Shown: positions 10,828-19,600 of the stretch, piece after piece | Layout: each line of letters opens with the position of its first letter | How positions within the stretch are numbered: position 1 is the first letter of the stretch | Source of the DNA: Ophiothrix spiculata | Lineage: Eukaryota > Echinodermata > Ophiuroidea > Amphilepidida > Ophiotrichidae | Strand: one strand, 5' to 3' | Assembly (NCBI GenBank): GCA_000969725.1 | Contig: JXSR01S074898.1 | Length of the DNA stretch: 21,786 bases | The notes under the pieces: generated by a model | Databases searched by the model: none | Told to the model about the DNA's origin: nothing | Seen by the model: the letters and a program-made list of their open reading frames with translations, nothing else | Translations under genes and position numbers: made by a program

Positions 10828-11008
10828 GAGATATACTTATTTCAGTCGAATAACAAGAGGCATTTCTGTCAAAATATTTTATTTATTGTCAAAAATGCAT
10901 ATCCACATTTTATGGGACCTTCAAGAGATATATTCATTTCAGTCGAATGACAAAAAAGCATTTCTGTCAAAATATGTCATTTATTGTCAAAAATGCATAT
11001 CCACATTT
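10828..11008. repeat. Tandem duplication, two units of about 97 bp
   Basis: Unit 1 starts GAGATATACTTATTTCAGTC at 10828 and unit 2 starts GAGATATATTCATTTCAGTC at 10925. Both end with the identical TCAAAAATGCATATCCACAT (to 10908 and 11006), an offset of 97-98 bp. Both also contain GCATTTCTGTCAAAATAT. Divergence is low, so the duplication is fairly recent. Confidence 0.85.
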
Positions 11009-11228
11009 AAGGGGGAATAACACCCATTTTTGATTTTGTATATTTCCGATTGAAGGGACGGATTTTAAATGAAGTACCCAAGGGTTATACACCAACGTGG
11101 GACACCTGAAATTCAACACAGAGAACATACCAAATACTTGACAAAAATAATTTCTATAAAATGCATTGAGATAAAATGCATTGAGAAGGTGTTTTTTAGA
11201 AAGGCTTTTACGACGGGAATTCATAACA

Positions 11229-11356
11229 ATTGGTAGATTTTAACGGGTTCGCCGTCGGATAAGTTTTGAACTGTCAAGCTTTCGTCAGCTAGGAGTAGCT
11301 TTGACTTCTTAAGGACAAATATTATAAAGAGATGTAGGCCGTTAAAATCTACCAAT
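11229..11356. mobile_element. Short MITE upstream of the NHL gene
   Basis: An 18-bp perfect inverted repeat, ATTGGTAGATTTTAACGG at 11229-11246 and its complement at 11339-11356, bounds a 128-bp element. The interior also has a weaker inverted pair (GTCAAGCT and AGCTTTGAC). It ends 330 bp before the start codon of the NHL-protein gene, so it may lie in that gene's promoter. No family is identified. Confidence 0.65.
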
Positions 11357-11686
11357 CATTGAGAAGTTGTTCCATTGAAATATAAGATCTTACCAAGTCT
11401 TTGCCATTCAGTTATAATACGTTATCGCAAGTATTATGCATTTGTTATCAGATATCAAACAATATAATAGTCATAAGGCGAAGTTCTCACCCCGATTAAA
11501 GTGATATAGTAAAAGTGCGCTTATACGTACATCTGTTTGTGCCTATTAGGCCTATCATCATCAACCACTTTTACTCTCATTTAAAAGTGTGAGTAATCGA
11601 GCAGAGGGGGTGTGTCATGACGAGCTCTGGTTAGGAAACGAGCCAACTTAAAACAAACCTTTGAATTATAGACCTAAACGAAAAAT
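11357..11686 (+). other. Upstream region of the NHL gene
   Basis: This stretch must hold the promoter or 5' UTR of the gene at 11687. No clear TATA box or initiator can be assigned. Two related motifs, CACTTTTACTCTCA near 11566 and AAAAGTGTGAGTAA near 11583, form an imperfect inverted repeat about 100 bp before the ATG. Confidence 0.35.
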
Positions 11687-12883
11687 ATGGAGTTTGACGA
11701 GTCTAAAATTGATAAAGTTTGCAAGAAAGACTTTAGCACTGCCAAAGACAAATATCAAAATACTGCAGCGGATATGACTTCAGCATCTGTAACAAATACA
11801 ACCTGTAATCTTGAGAATAAATCGACTGCTGAAAAGCGAAATGTCAGGAAGCCCTACCCAGGTAATACCATCATGTTGACAGTGATGGTATTCTTGGCTG
11901 TGTCTGTGCTTCTCTTTACAACAGGGTCGCGCGACCCTATCGAAAAGGACAAATATTCTGTTGAGAGTTTGCCTGACGACGTAACTCTTGATGCTAGTGA
12001 TACTGATATTGAAGATGAAAGTTTATCATTCGATATCGAAGATCAACCTTCTGGAAGCCTGTATTTACAAATGGAACGTAGTTTCGTGGAAACAGATGAT
12101 CACAATAGTTTGCATAATCCAATGAACATTGCAGTGTCGGGTGACGGCCAACTGATAGCAATAACTGACTGGAATCGTAATAGAGTCAACATCTACAATA
12201 TCTACGGAACAATTCAACTCAAACTTGATACAAGATTAGATCTTGATTACAGAACAACATCTTATCCAGTTGGCATTGCCATTGCTGCATCTGGACATTT
12301 CTACGTCACGGACTTCAACCCATGGGTCAACGTGTATTCACCGAAAGGCGAGCATATGTTCCAGATTCCATCTCATAAACCAAAGAAGACTAATTATTAT
12401 TCAAAGTCTAGACTAAGATCTCTAGGAGTTGCAGTTGACGCCAAAGGTCGCGTTGTTGTAGGAGAATATTGGAACAATCTTATTAGCATACATCAACCTA
12501 AAGGTGAGGTTTTAAAGCATTTCAATGTTAGCTTGGAACCAAGATTCATATCAACGTGGAAGAACAGAATTCTAGTCGGATGTTACCATTGCAGGAAACC
12601 CGTCCAGGTTGTCAGCTACAATGGCAAAGTAATTCTCACCATCAATAACCCATTCCAAGACAAGACATGGAGCACCTCTGGTGTTAGTTTTACAGAGCAT
12701 GGAGATATTCTCATCGCAAGCCAAAGTTCATTAGGCAACACGGGTATTTATCTATTCAATTCGACTGGTGGACTTGTAGACTGTGTTACTCAGGACGTTA
12801 AAGATCCTCGAGGCATAGTTACTAGTGGTGATAAAGTATTGGTCATTGACAACACAGATGTGAAAGTTTTCAGGTGGAAATAG
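11687..12883 (+). CDS. Single-pass membrane protein with NHL-type beta-propeller
   Basis: This single exon encodes 398 residues. Residues 1-60 are polar and rich in Lys, Asp and Thr, with no signal peptide. Residues 61-79 (TIMLTVMVFLAVSVLLFTT) form one hydrophobic membrane segment, preceded by basic RNVRKPYP, so a type II topology with an extracellular or lumenal C-terminus is predicted. Residues 90-125 are an acidic stalk. From about 142 to the end are NHL-like blades: PMNIAVSGDGQLIAITDWNR, PVGIAIAASGHFYVTDF, SLGVAVDAKGRVVVGEYWNN, SGVSFTEHGDILIAS and DPRGIVTSGDKVLVIDNTDV. N280 (NVS) and N358 (NST) are possible N-glycosylation sites in the propeller. NHL propellers usually bind proteins, RNA or small ligands; no catalytic residue is assignable and the ligand is unknown. 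The ATG at 11687 has A at -3 and G at +4, and the frame is open and domain-like throughout. It could be an intact gene or a retrocopy. TRIM-type RING and B-box domains are absent. Confidence 0.85.
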   Translation: MEFDESKIDKVCKKDFSTAKDKYQNTAADMTSASVTNTTCNLENKSTAEKRNVRKPYPGNTIMLTVMVFLAVSVLLFTTGSRDPIEKDKYSVESLPDDVTLDASDTDIEDESLSFDIEDQPSGSLYLQMERSFVETDDHNSLHNPMNIAVSGDGQLIAITDWNRNRVNIYNIYGTIQLKLDTRLDLDYRTTSYPVGIAIAASGHFYVTDFNPWVNVYSPKGEHMFQIPSHKPKKTNYYSKSRLRSLGVAVDAKGRVVVGEYWNNLISIHQPKGEVLKHFNVSLEPRFISTWKNRILVGCYHCRKPVQVVSYNGKVILTINNPFQDKTWSTSGVSFTEHGDILIASQSSLGNTGIYLFNSTGGLVDCVTQDVKDPRGIVTSGDKVLVIDNTDVKVFRWK

Positions 12884-13169
12884 CTGTTTATTTCCAAATT
12901 TTAAGACTACTGGACTCAGCTAGTATAGAGCATTTGAGTTCTATATACAGTCAGATATTTATTTAATGCGTTATGAACTAAAACAAAAATGACCAATGTT
13001 GCGAAAATAATCTTGAGTATCAAATACTGACTCAGGTATATATTACTACAGCAATTTTGAAATGTTGACCTCTGGTCCAGACGTTATCATGGTTATGTAC
13101 GTATCACCTTTATATAAAAGTTCATTTCAAACATGCTAATACACTTAGGGCCTATTTGGGAGAAGTGAT

Positions 13170-13491
13170 TTTCCATCGATTATTTTAAAACATAACTTGC
13201 ATGTTCAAAAGTCACTTTAACCCATTTTGTGCCTAAATCGTATTTGGCAACCATTTTGGATCTCAAAACAAGCTCCATTTTGAAATTAAAATATGTTAAC
13301 ACCCTTATTTTGGAAGAAATAATCTATTGTTACCCTCGAAGCCATTTTCCATAGATTATATTGAACACATTTTGTGTTTTTGATACCGTTTGAAAGCCCC
13401 TTTCACCCATTTTTGTGCCTAAAATTGTATTATGGCGGCCATTTTGGGTGTCAGACTAGGCTTCATATTGGATATGAAACATTTTAACAAA
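13170..13491. repeat. Diverged tandem duplication, unit about 176-188 bp
   Basis: Successive landmarks recur in the same order: TTTCCATCGATTAT (13170) and TTTCCATAGATTAT (13346); CCCATTTTGTGCCTAAA (about 13231) and CCCATTTTTGTGCCTAAA (about 13407); CCATTTTGGATCTCA (13251) and CCATTTTGGGTGTCAG (13439). Offsets grow from 176 to 188 through small insertions. Two units are visible and no coding potential is seen. Confidence 0.7.
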
Positions 13492-13607
13492 AGGAAACTT
13501 TTAAAAAACGACCTCGAGGGTCTTAAAAGTTCATAACTTCGGTGTTTCTCAGTCAATTGTCAAAAATAGGGTGTCAAATGAAAGCTGAAACTCCAGCGCT
13601 TGTGTAC

Positions 13608-13800
13608 AAGTATAAAACATAGTACATTTCAAGTACATTTTTAAAAGTGGAAATATTTATAAGTTTGAAAATGGTACACTTTTAATACATTTTAAGTGAA
13701 ATAAATACTAAGTTCAAAAAGAGTACATTTTAAGTACATTTTTCAAATTGGAAAAAATCTAAGTTCAAAAATAGTACAAATTTAGTACATTTCTAGCACA
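13608..13800. repeat. Tandem repeat, about 50-bp unit, about 4 copies
   Basis: Units begin near 13608, 13661, 13710 and 13761 with AAGT(T/A)(C/T)(A/G)AAA and contain one or two AGTACATTT motifs followed by a TGGAAAT-like AT stretch. The unit length varies from 49 to 53 bp. It continues into AGTACTTTT-rich sequence with an inverted pair AAAAAGTACTTTTC (13823-13836) and GAAAAGTACTTTTT (13858-13871). Confidence 0.7.
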
Positions 13801-13945
13801 CATTTACAGAGATCATTATGTTAAAAAGTACTTTTCGAGTACATCAAAAATGTGCTAGAAAAGTACTTTTTCTGATATGAGTACATTTTTGGTACAATTA
13901 TAGTGCATTTCGAATACACCTTAACTGTACTCGAATTTTACCAGG

Positions 13946-15425
13946 GACATGCACCTATTCTTTTCTGCAGATGTGTACTTGTACACGCACCATTCATTAT
14001 TACGGTGGTTTTCTTGTACACTAGCGGTTTAAAGTATTTCCGCACAAACACTTTATTCAGCCATATCTCACAGGGCGTTTATAAGGAAACTATCTGGAAA
14101 CTTATGTTGCTTTTGGTCAGATCTGATAGATTATCTAGTTAAGTGTAAAATTGAGCACCGAATGGGATCAACCCCCTCAAGTACGGGTAGGGGGCAACAA
14201 CACAAATGGGTCGAAAAACGTGATTTTTAGGTCAAATTTGATTTGACAACGCCTGGATCAAGGTCACTTCACCACTCAAGTTGAGTAGTCATATGGAATG
14301 TGTATATGTAAAAGAGTGAAAAGCAGGCGATTAAAAATCCTGGTCACGCTTGACTTCGCCAAGAGAATGCTTGGAAGCTAACGAAAAATGATCCTTTAAC
14401 TCCCCGCCAGTTTACAAAAATAGGGTTGTGATGAATGTGTAGTGTTTTGTGACGGTATATGACAGATTGAAAACTTCTCAAAACATTTTAAAATGTCATA
14501 TACCGCCAGGGAGCATTCCACTTTTACCATGGCCCTATTTTTGTAAACTGGGTAGCGTTGAAGGATCATTTTTCGTTAGCTTCCAAGCATTCTCTTGGCG
14601 AAGTCAAGCGTGACCAGGACATTTCATCGCCTGTTTGTCACTCTATTACATTTACACATTCCACATGACCACTCAACTTGAGCGGTGAAGTGACCTTGAC
14701 CCAGGCGTTGTCAAATCAAATTTGACCTAAAAATCACGTTTTTCGACCTATTTGTGTTGTTGCCCCTATACCTATACGTGAGAAGGTTGATCCCATTCGG
14801 AGTTCAAATTTACACTTAACTAGATTACCTATCAGATCTGACCAAAAGCAACATAAGTTTCCCGTTAGTTTCCTTATAAATGCCTTGTGAGATATGACAG
14901 AATAAAGTGTTTGTGCGGAAACCGCTAGTGTATATGCACCAGTTTATTCAACAGTGACGAATATACTTGTACATGCACGCATTCATTTCTGCAGTTAATG
15001 TACCTCTGCATCCTCTGCATGCACCTATTGGGCGTGGGCGGGGCGTGGGCGAATCGAAAGTAACGTTTGTGACAGAAAAATTGAAAAAAATCACTTTTAA
15101 GTGGCTACAGAACCTAGCATAAACATTCATGAACGGATAGAAAAACCAAGTAAACAATTTCTCTCTGGGAAATACTTCTCACGTACTAAATAACAAACGT
15201 ACGATTAAAAAACCTGCTTATGTGGTCGAATAAAAAAGCTGATTTTTTATTTTCAATTTTCCATGGAATGAGCCCATTTATTTCTGCAGCTATGTGCTTG
15301 CTGCGCTTGTACATGCACCAATTCATTTCTGCGGCAATGTATACGTACATGCGCCCATTCATTTTTGGATATTTGTATTTATTCATTTTTGTACTGTACC
15401 TAATATACCGTACATGCACCAATCC
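13946..15425. repeat. Degenerate minisatellite interrupted by a large palindrome
   Basis: A motif like GTACATGCACC-ATTCATTTCTGCAG recurs in the same orientation at about 13946, 13981, 14931, 14969, 15018, 15269, 15308, 15345 and 15413. Local spacing is about 35-50 bp. Copies to the left and right of 14017-14932 belong to the same array, which shows that the palindrome inserted into it. The array stops at the transposon-like element starting at 15432. Between about 15030 and 15215 it is broken by unrelated sequence, including a doubled GGGCGTGGGC. Confidence 0.7.
14017..14932. mobile_element. Large palindromic foldback element, 916 bp
   Basis: Two arms (14017-14464, 448 bp, and 14494-14932, 439 bp) are inverted copies over almost their whole length, with a 29-bp central loop. 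Shared blocks include TTGGTCAGATCTGATAG, AATGGGATCAACC, GTGATTTTTAGGTCAAATTT, AGAATGCTTGGAAGCTAACG and CAGTTTACAAAAATAGGG. Differences are scattered substitutions and short indels. The termini read TACACTAGCGGTTT and its complement, so a TA dinucleotide flanks CACTAGCGG ends; this matches the TA target of Tc1/mariner-type elements but does not prove that class. No transposase frame is present. Confidence 0.8.
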
Positions 15426-15686
15426 CCTCACTACACACTCAGAAATCCTGGTTAAAACATCATTGGGTAAAAATGTGTTGGTTATAATTCACCCAATGCT
15501 GGGCAATTCTTAAAGTGTTGGGCAAATAAGCTTTAATATATTGCTGGTTAAAAACATTTATACTCGGGAGTACAATTTATGCACAACATTGGGTAAAACA
15601 TTGAATATTTTTAACCAATCCATTGATAAAAAAACTTTTTCCCGCCGTTCACGGTTGGGTGAAAATAATTTTGCCCAACCTATGAT

Positions 15687-15716
15687 CACGTGGTACAGAA
15701 GAGTAGCTGTGATTGG
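15687..15716 (+). promoter_or_regulatory. Promoter-like motifs upstream of SAM-like exon
   Basis: A perfect E-box CACGTG at 15687-15692 and an inverted CCAAT motif (ATTGG at 15712-15716) lie about 50-80 bp before the ATG at 15765. The interval (about 15685-15765) is more GC-rich than the flanks, and no TATA box is seen. This resembles a compact TATA-less promoter, but these short motifs also arise by chance, and ATTGG could be one of the element's own repeats. Confidence 0.3.
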
Positions 15717-15764
15717 TTACTTGGAAAGAATCCGAAACGCGCTGACGGAAGACACAAAATCAAA

Positions 15765-15828
15765 ATGGCAGGGTTTCAGCAGTTGCTGCGTGACTGGGGG
15801 CTGGCTGAAATTCTGCCTGTTTTTCAAG
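15765..15828 (+). CDS. Possible first exon with SAM-like domain start
   Basis: The ATG is in good context (CAAAATGG). It opens 21 codons reading MAG followed by FQQLLRDWGLAEILPVFQ, then one more base and a donor, G|GTAAAC. The pattern LL..WGL.e.lp.F closely resembles helices 1-2 of SAM (sterile alpha motif) domains, which mediate protein-protein association. Without splicing the frame would stop after eight more codons, and no downstream exon completing the SAM fold was found up to 16385 or recognised beyond on the plus strand. It lies inside the 15432-16385 element. It may be a captured promoter plus first exon, a remnant of the autonomous element's gene, or coincidence. Confidence 0.4.
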
Positions 15829-15936
15829 GTAAACTTAATCAGTTATTTTGGTAAACGATTATCTTAATGTTTTGTTATCGATAGGTATTTAATGGTCGGT
15901 CGTTAGTCTCGGATTTCAAACAGAAGAACGAAAAAC

Positions 15937-16003
15937 ATAAGCTTATAACATAAGCTTATAACATGGTGTAACATAAACTTATAACATAAGCTTATAACAT
16001 GGT
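15937..16003. repeat. Simple tandem repeat of ATAAGCTTATAAC
   Basis: The 13-bp unit ATAAGCTTATAAC recurs four times in this stretch (third copy ATAAACTTATAAC), with an ATGGTGTAAC interruption between copies. The unit contains the palindrome ATAAGCTTAT. It lies within the transposon-like element after the SAM-like exon. Confidence 0.8.
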
Positions 16004-16531
16004 TTAATTTTGCCTGCCAAATGATCTCATTAAGCATTACAGAAGTATTGGGAGCTTGGATTAACCAATAATTTGTTGAATATGCCCCAGAGTTGTAGAT
16101 TGAATGTTAACATTAAACAACCTTTGGTTAAAATTGGTAAAAATGAATTGCCCAACCATTTTGGTTTAACCCAACTAATGGTTAAAAATTACCCAACATC
16201 ACTACCCAATGGGTTGAGTAAAAAAAATATTACCCAACAGTTGGTAAAGATGTTTAACCAACCACTGATTAAACTGTTAACCAACCACAGTTGGTTAAAT
16301 ATTAACCAACTGTTGGGCTGTCACCTAGTGAATACATGGTTGGTTAAAATTTTAACCAACTTGGTTAACTTTTTCTGAGAGTGTATAAAGGTCAGAGTTT
16401 ATATAGTATAATATTCTGTCAAGTGAAGGGGCAAAGAAACGATGGACCGCACATCTTTGATAGGCATATACATCTGTTCAGTTCCTTCCATAAATGTATT
16501 TCCGTTGTATTATCAAACGAGATCTCTTCAA

Positions 16532-16690
16532 TTAGGACACGAAGTCTGGTTCCTGGCGGGCAAGCTGCTTCTTCAGCCCATCCAAATGTCTATCGGCAAA
16601 ATCTTTGATATTATCGAAAGCAGCGGCAACCTTTTTGCTGACGTCGTCAGGTCGTTCGTCCAGTTTAGAACCAGTAGACATTGCCAGTAC
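16532..16690 (-). CDS. Aldolase-like gene, terminal exon
   Basis: Acceptor ATCCTTAG, then 52 codons and a TAA stop. It encodes VLAMSTGSKLDERPDDVSKK and a helical tail ending GLKKQLARQEPDFVS. The STG motif after the preceding exon's YYLEKACLFQ, and an EPD motif near the C-terminus, occur in bacterial and animal relatives. No AATAAA is obvious between the stop and the transposon-like element that ends at 16385. Confidence 0.85.
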   Translation of the reverse strand, partial: VLAMSTGSKLDERPDDVSKKVAAAFDNIKDFADRHLDGLKKQLARQEPDFVS

Positions 16691-19600
16691 CTAAGGATCG
16701 TTGAAAAACAAAATAGTTAATGAATAAAATGTAAGTGACGATTATAACCACTGTCATGTCATAACGATGCGTTGGTCACTCCCCCTCCTCCTCCTCCTCC
16801 TCCCTCATCCTCCCCTCGCCCTTCTCCTCTTCCTTTCATCCTCCTCCCCCGGCGACTTTATGATTCTCCAAGAGGTCGACCTTGGCAATATGTTCAGCTT
16901 TATAATTATTCTGTTATTCGTCGTACTCTAACAAATTATTAATATAAGAATGAGGTACACGGACAAAAATGGCAGACGCCTGGTGTCAAACTAATCTTAG
17001 TCTCCCTGAAATTGTAGCCCGTCTTCCATAAACCCCGGGCATAAACCATAACGGAATAAAGCGTGAAAGTAATGTTGCGTGAGAGTTGTTAGCCAATAAA
17101 CTTAACTGTACAACCCGGACAATAAGTAAGGGGGACCTACGTTCTACACCGGGTCTCCTTTTGCCAAGTGGTGGAGGTACAGAGCTGACGGGCTTTTCCT
17201 CTGGAAGATAAAGAATGTTCCCCAGAGCACTCAGCTCAGTTGTCGTTTCCTCCCGCAACAGACAAGGGCTCAGTGTCGGTTATTGCGTATTAATGATTTA
17301 GGTTGATACATTTAAAACTACTAACACACACACCTAAAAATGGCAAAAGTGGCACCTTTTGGGTACTATGTTGCATACTTTCGGTGCTATAGATTGAAGG
17401 TAGGCCTGTACACAAGATCTTTATACGCACCTGGAATAAACAAGCTTTCTCAAGATAATAAATCGAGTCGAAAGCATAGGCAGCGTTATGACCAACAGCC
17501 AGGACACCGTGATTCCCCATCATCAAGATCTCCTTATCACCCAACATCCGGGCAAGTCGGGGACCTTCATCCTCAACATCCGGCAATCCTTCATAGTCTG
17601 TGTCGTAAGCGATCTTATCAAAGAATCTCATGGAATTCTGATGCACCATGCGGACACGGGAATCTTCAAGGCAGGCTGCAGATATTATAAATGATACTTT
17701 TGATGATAAACTATAGGTATTACGTAGATGAATATCTAGTATTAGAGTCAGATATGATTTTACAGTGTAGTTGTGTCACATACTGCTTTGTATTTCAAAA
17801 GAAATGAATAAAATAAATAAATAAATAACAGAACAAAAATTTAACTGAGGAGAAACGTGTCTGATTCTAATTCGTAAAATATATTCGCCTAGAATCACTT
17901 ATTGCCATACTAATCGGATAATGGTGCATTCAGAGTCCAACGATTTCACAGCGATTTCATTGCAAGACGTCTTTACACGCGCTACGCATATTGCGCTATA
18001 AATTTTGAAGACTGCGTACCGGTAGACGTCAAGCGGTGCTGCAGTAAGCGACCTCTAATAGATCTAATGCACATAGACCTTAACACTGATGCAAACTCAT
18101 AAAGAGGCAACTCACAAACCCAAGTAACCCTCTCATTACTTACGGAAGACAATACAAATATTTTACATTATTGGGGTAAGAGGGCGCTCGTACATCATCA
18201 GGATAGCAATAGGTGCTTGAAAACGAAGTTTTACAGTATAGTAACCCTTTTTGTCTATTTGTTACTACGATCCATACATTTTCCAATGTTAACTGAGGGA
18301 TAATCTACACGGAGTGCAGATCCAGATGCATGCGCATCTCCGAGATCCAGATCTGAGATCTGCATCTCCTTAGACCGCTTATGTGTACGCATGTACGCAG
18401 AGTGCTGTACAGCAGATCCGAATCTGACGCCCGTGTAGGGCCCGTCTACTGCAAAGCGGCTTACGGAGAGCGGCATTCATCGGCGGATTTGCACTCCCGT
18501 GTAGATTGCCCCATTATGATAGTCGTCCTTCCTTGTCTACTTACCCAAAGCTGTTGTGTATGGTGGGTGTGCGTGCATGACACTCTGGACCTTTGGTGCC
18601 ATAGTTTTATGTATTGCCATATGGATATTTGTTGCTGATCCCTCAGCTATACCTTTGCCTTCGACAATTCTCCCCGTACCCAAGTCGATGCCAAGAAGAC
18701 AGCTGGCGGTTACCTACAAAATGACGAAATCAGTATAATATTTGGTTGTCTTATATACCAGTGGCAGATTTAGAGGGACGCAGCCGACGTGTGCCTCCTC
18801 CTTCAATTTTAGTAGCGCGTCCAAGAAGCCGCCGCTTTTTAATGATTTTATCCCTTGAAAATTAACAATTGTGTCAAGAACGGCAGCAAATGCATTATTT
18901 TTAGGACTATTCGATCAGTTCTGCACCCGGGTTCTGCACCCTTCAACACCCTATTTTTTCAGAGCAAAACCTGCCTTTGAGTGGGCGCCGAGGTGCACTG
19001 TCCAAAATCGCGCCCCTCTTTTGAAAATTCCTTGATCCGCCCCTGTATACGGAACGCAAATACAGATCAACCGGTATCTCTCAGATCCATATCTGTCAGA
19101 GTCTGTTTATTAAATACACGAAGCACAGTATTGGTACCCGGTAGATCCGGATATTATACTCGTGTACCCTATGATGCATGCAATCTGGATGCAAAGCGGT
19201 TCACGCTAAAGAACATGATGATAATTAGTGTGAAATACGACTGAGCCTTTGTAAACAGTCAGAGCAGCGAGAGGTGGAGATGCTTGCCTCCTTTAATTAG
19301 GGGTTGTTAAAATTGAGAAAGAAATATGGATAAAATCAGGATAAGATCAGATAAATCGTCTCGTCTTAGGTCTATATTTGTGATGACTCACCCCGAAAAG
19401 GGGGACTTTGCGACAGAACACTTTTCAAGATACTGGTGAAAATAGGTAGCAAAAAAAATAAAAAATAATAAGAATTTCCAGCAGATTTTCTGTTGTAAAA
19501 TTTGATCGCCTTGATCAATTTCGACAAATAAGGTGTCATTTTAAAGCTTAGAAAATGTTTTAACTCAAAATTGATATAATCTTCAAAGTCCCCCCTTTCG

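Larger units (their letters stand above)
15432..16385. mobile_element. 954-bp transposon-like element rich in TTGGGTAA motifs
   Basis: The ends TACACACTCAGAAA (15432-15445) and the complement of 16372-16385 (TACACTCTCAGAAA) form a 14-bp TIR with one mismatch, and TA at each edge may be the target duplication. About twenty short motifs of the TTGGGTAA or TTGGTTAA type in both orientations fill the subterminal regions (about 15450-15680 and 16060-16370), as expected for subterminal transposase-binding repeats. The unique centre (about 15685-15930) carries promoter-like sequence and a possible exon, listed separately. No transposase is encoded, so this is a non-autonomous element. The superfamily is not resolved. 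Confidence 0.7.

Noticed and set aside
11229-11356. Possible hammerhead ribozyme or Penelope-like fragment (CTGACGAAAG on the complement)
   Set aside because: The conserved GAAA core partner and stems are missing; the structure is better explained as a MITE.
13903-14142. 79-codon plus-strand open frame
   Set aside because: It crosses the boundary between the minisatellite and the palindrome; no domain.
15186-15513. Overlapping frames on both strands with repeated MH.FISAAM-like peptides
   Set aside because: They are translations of the minisatellite units.
15541-15867. 108-codon plus-strand open frame
   Set aside because: It overlaps the SAM-like exon in another frame; much of it is TTGGGTAA repeat translation and no domain is present.
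17340-17694. Plus-strand frames over the third aldolase exon
   Set aside because: Antisense shadows of the minus-strand exon.
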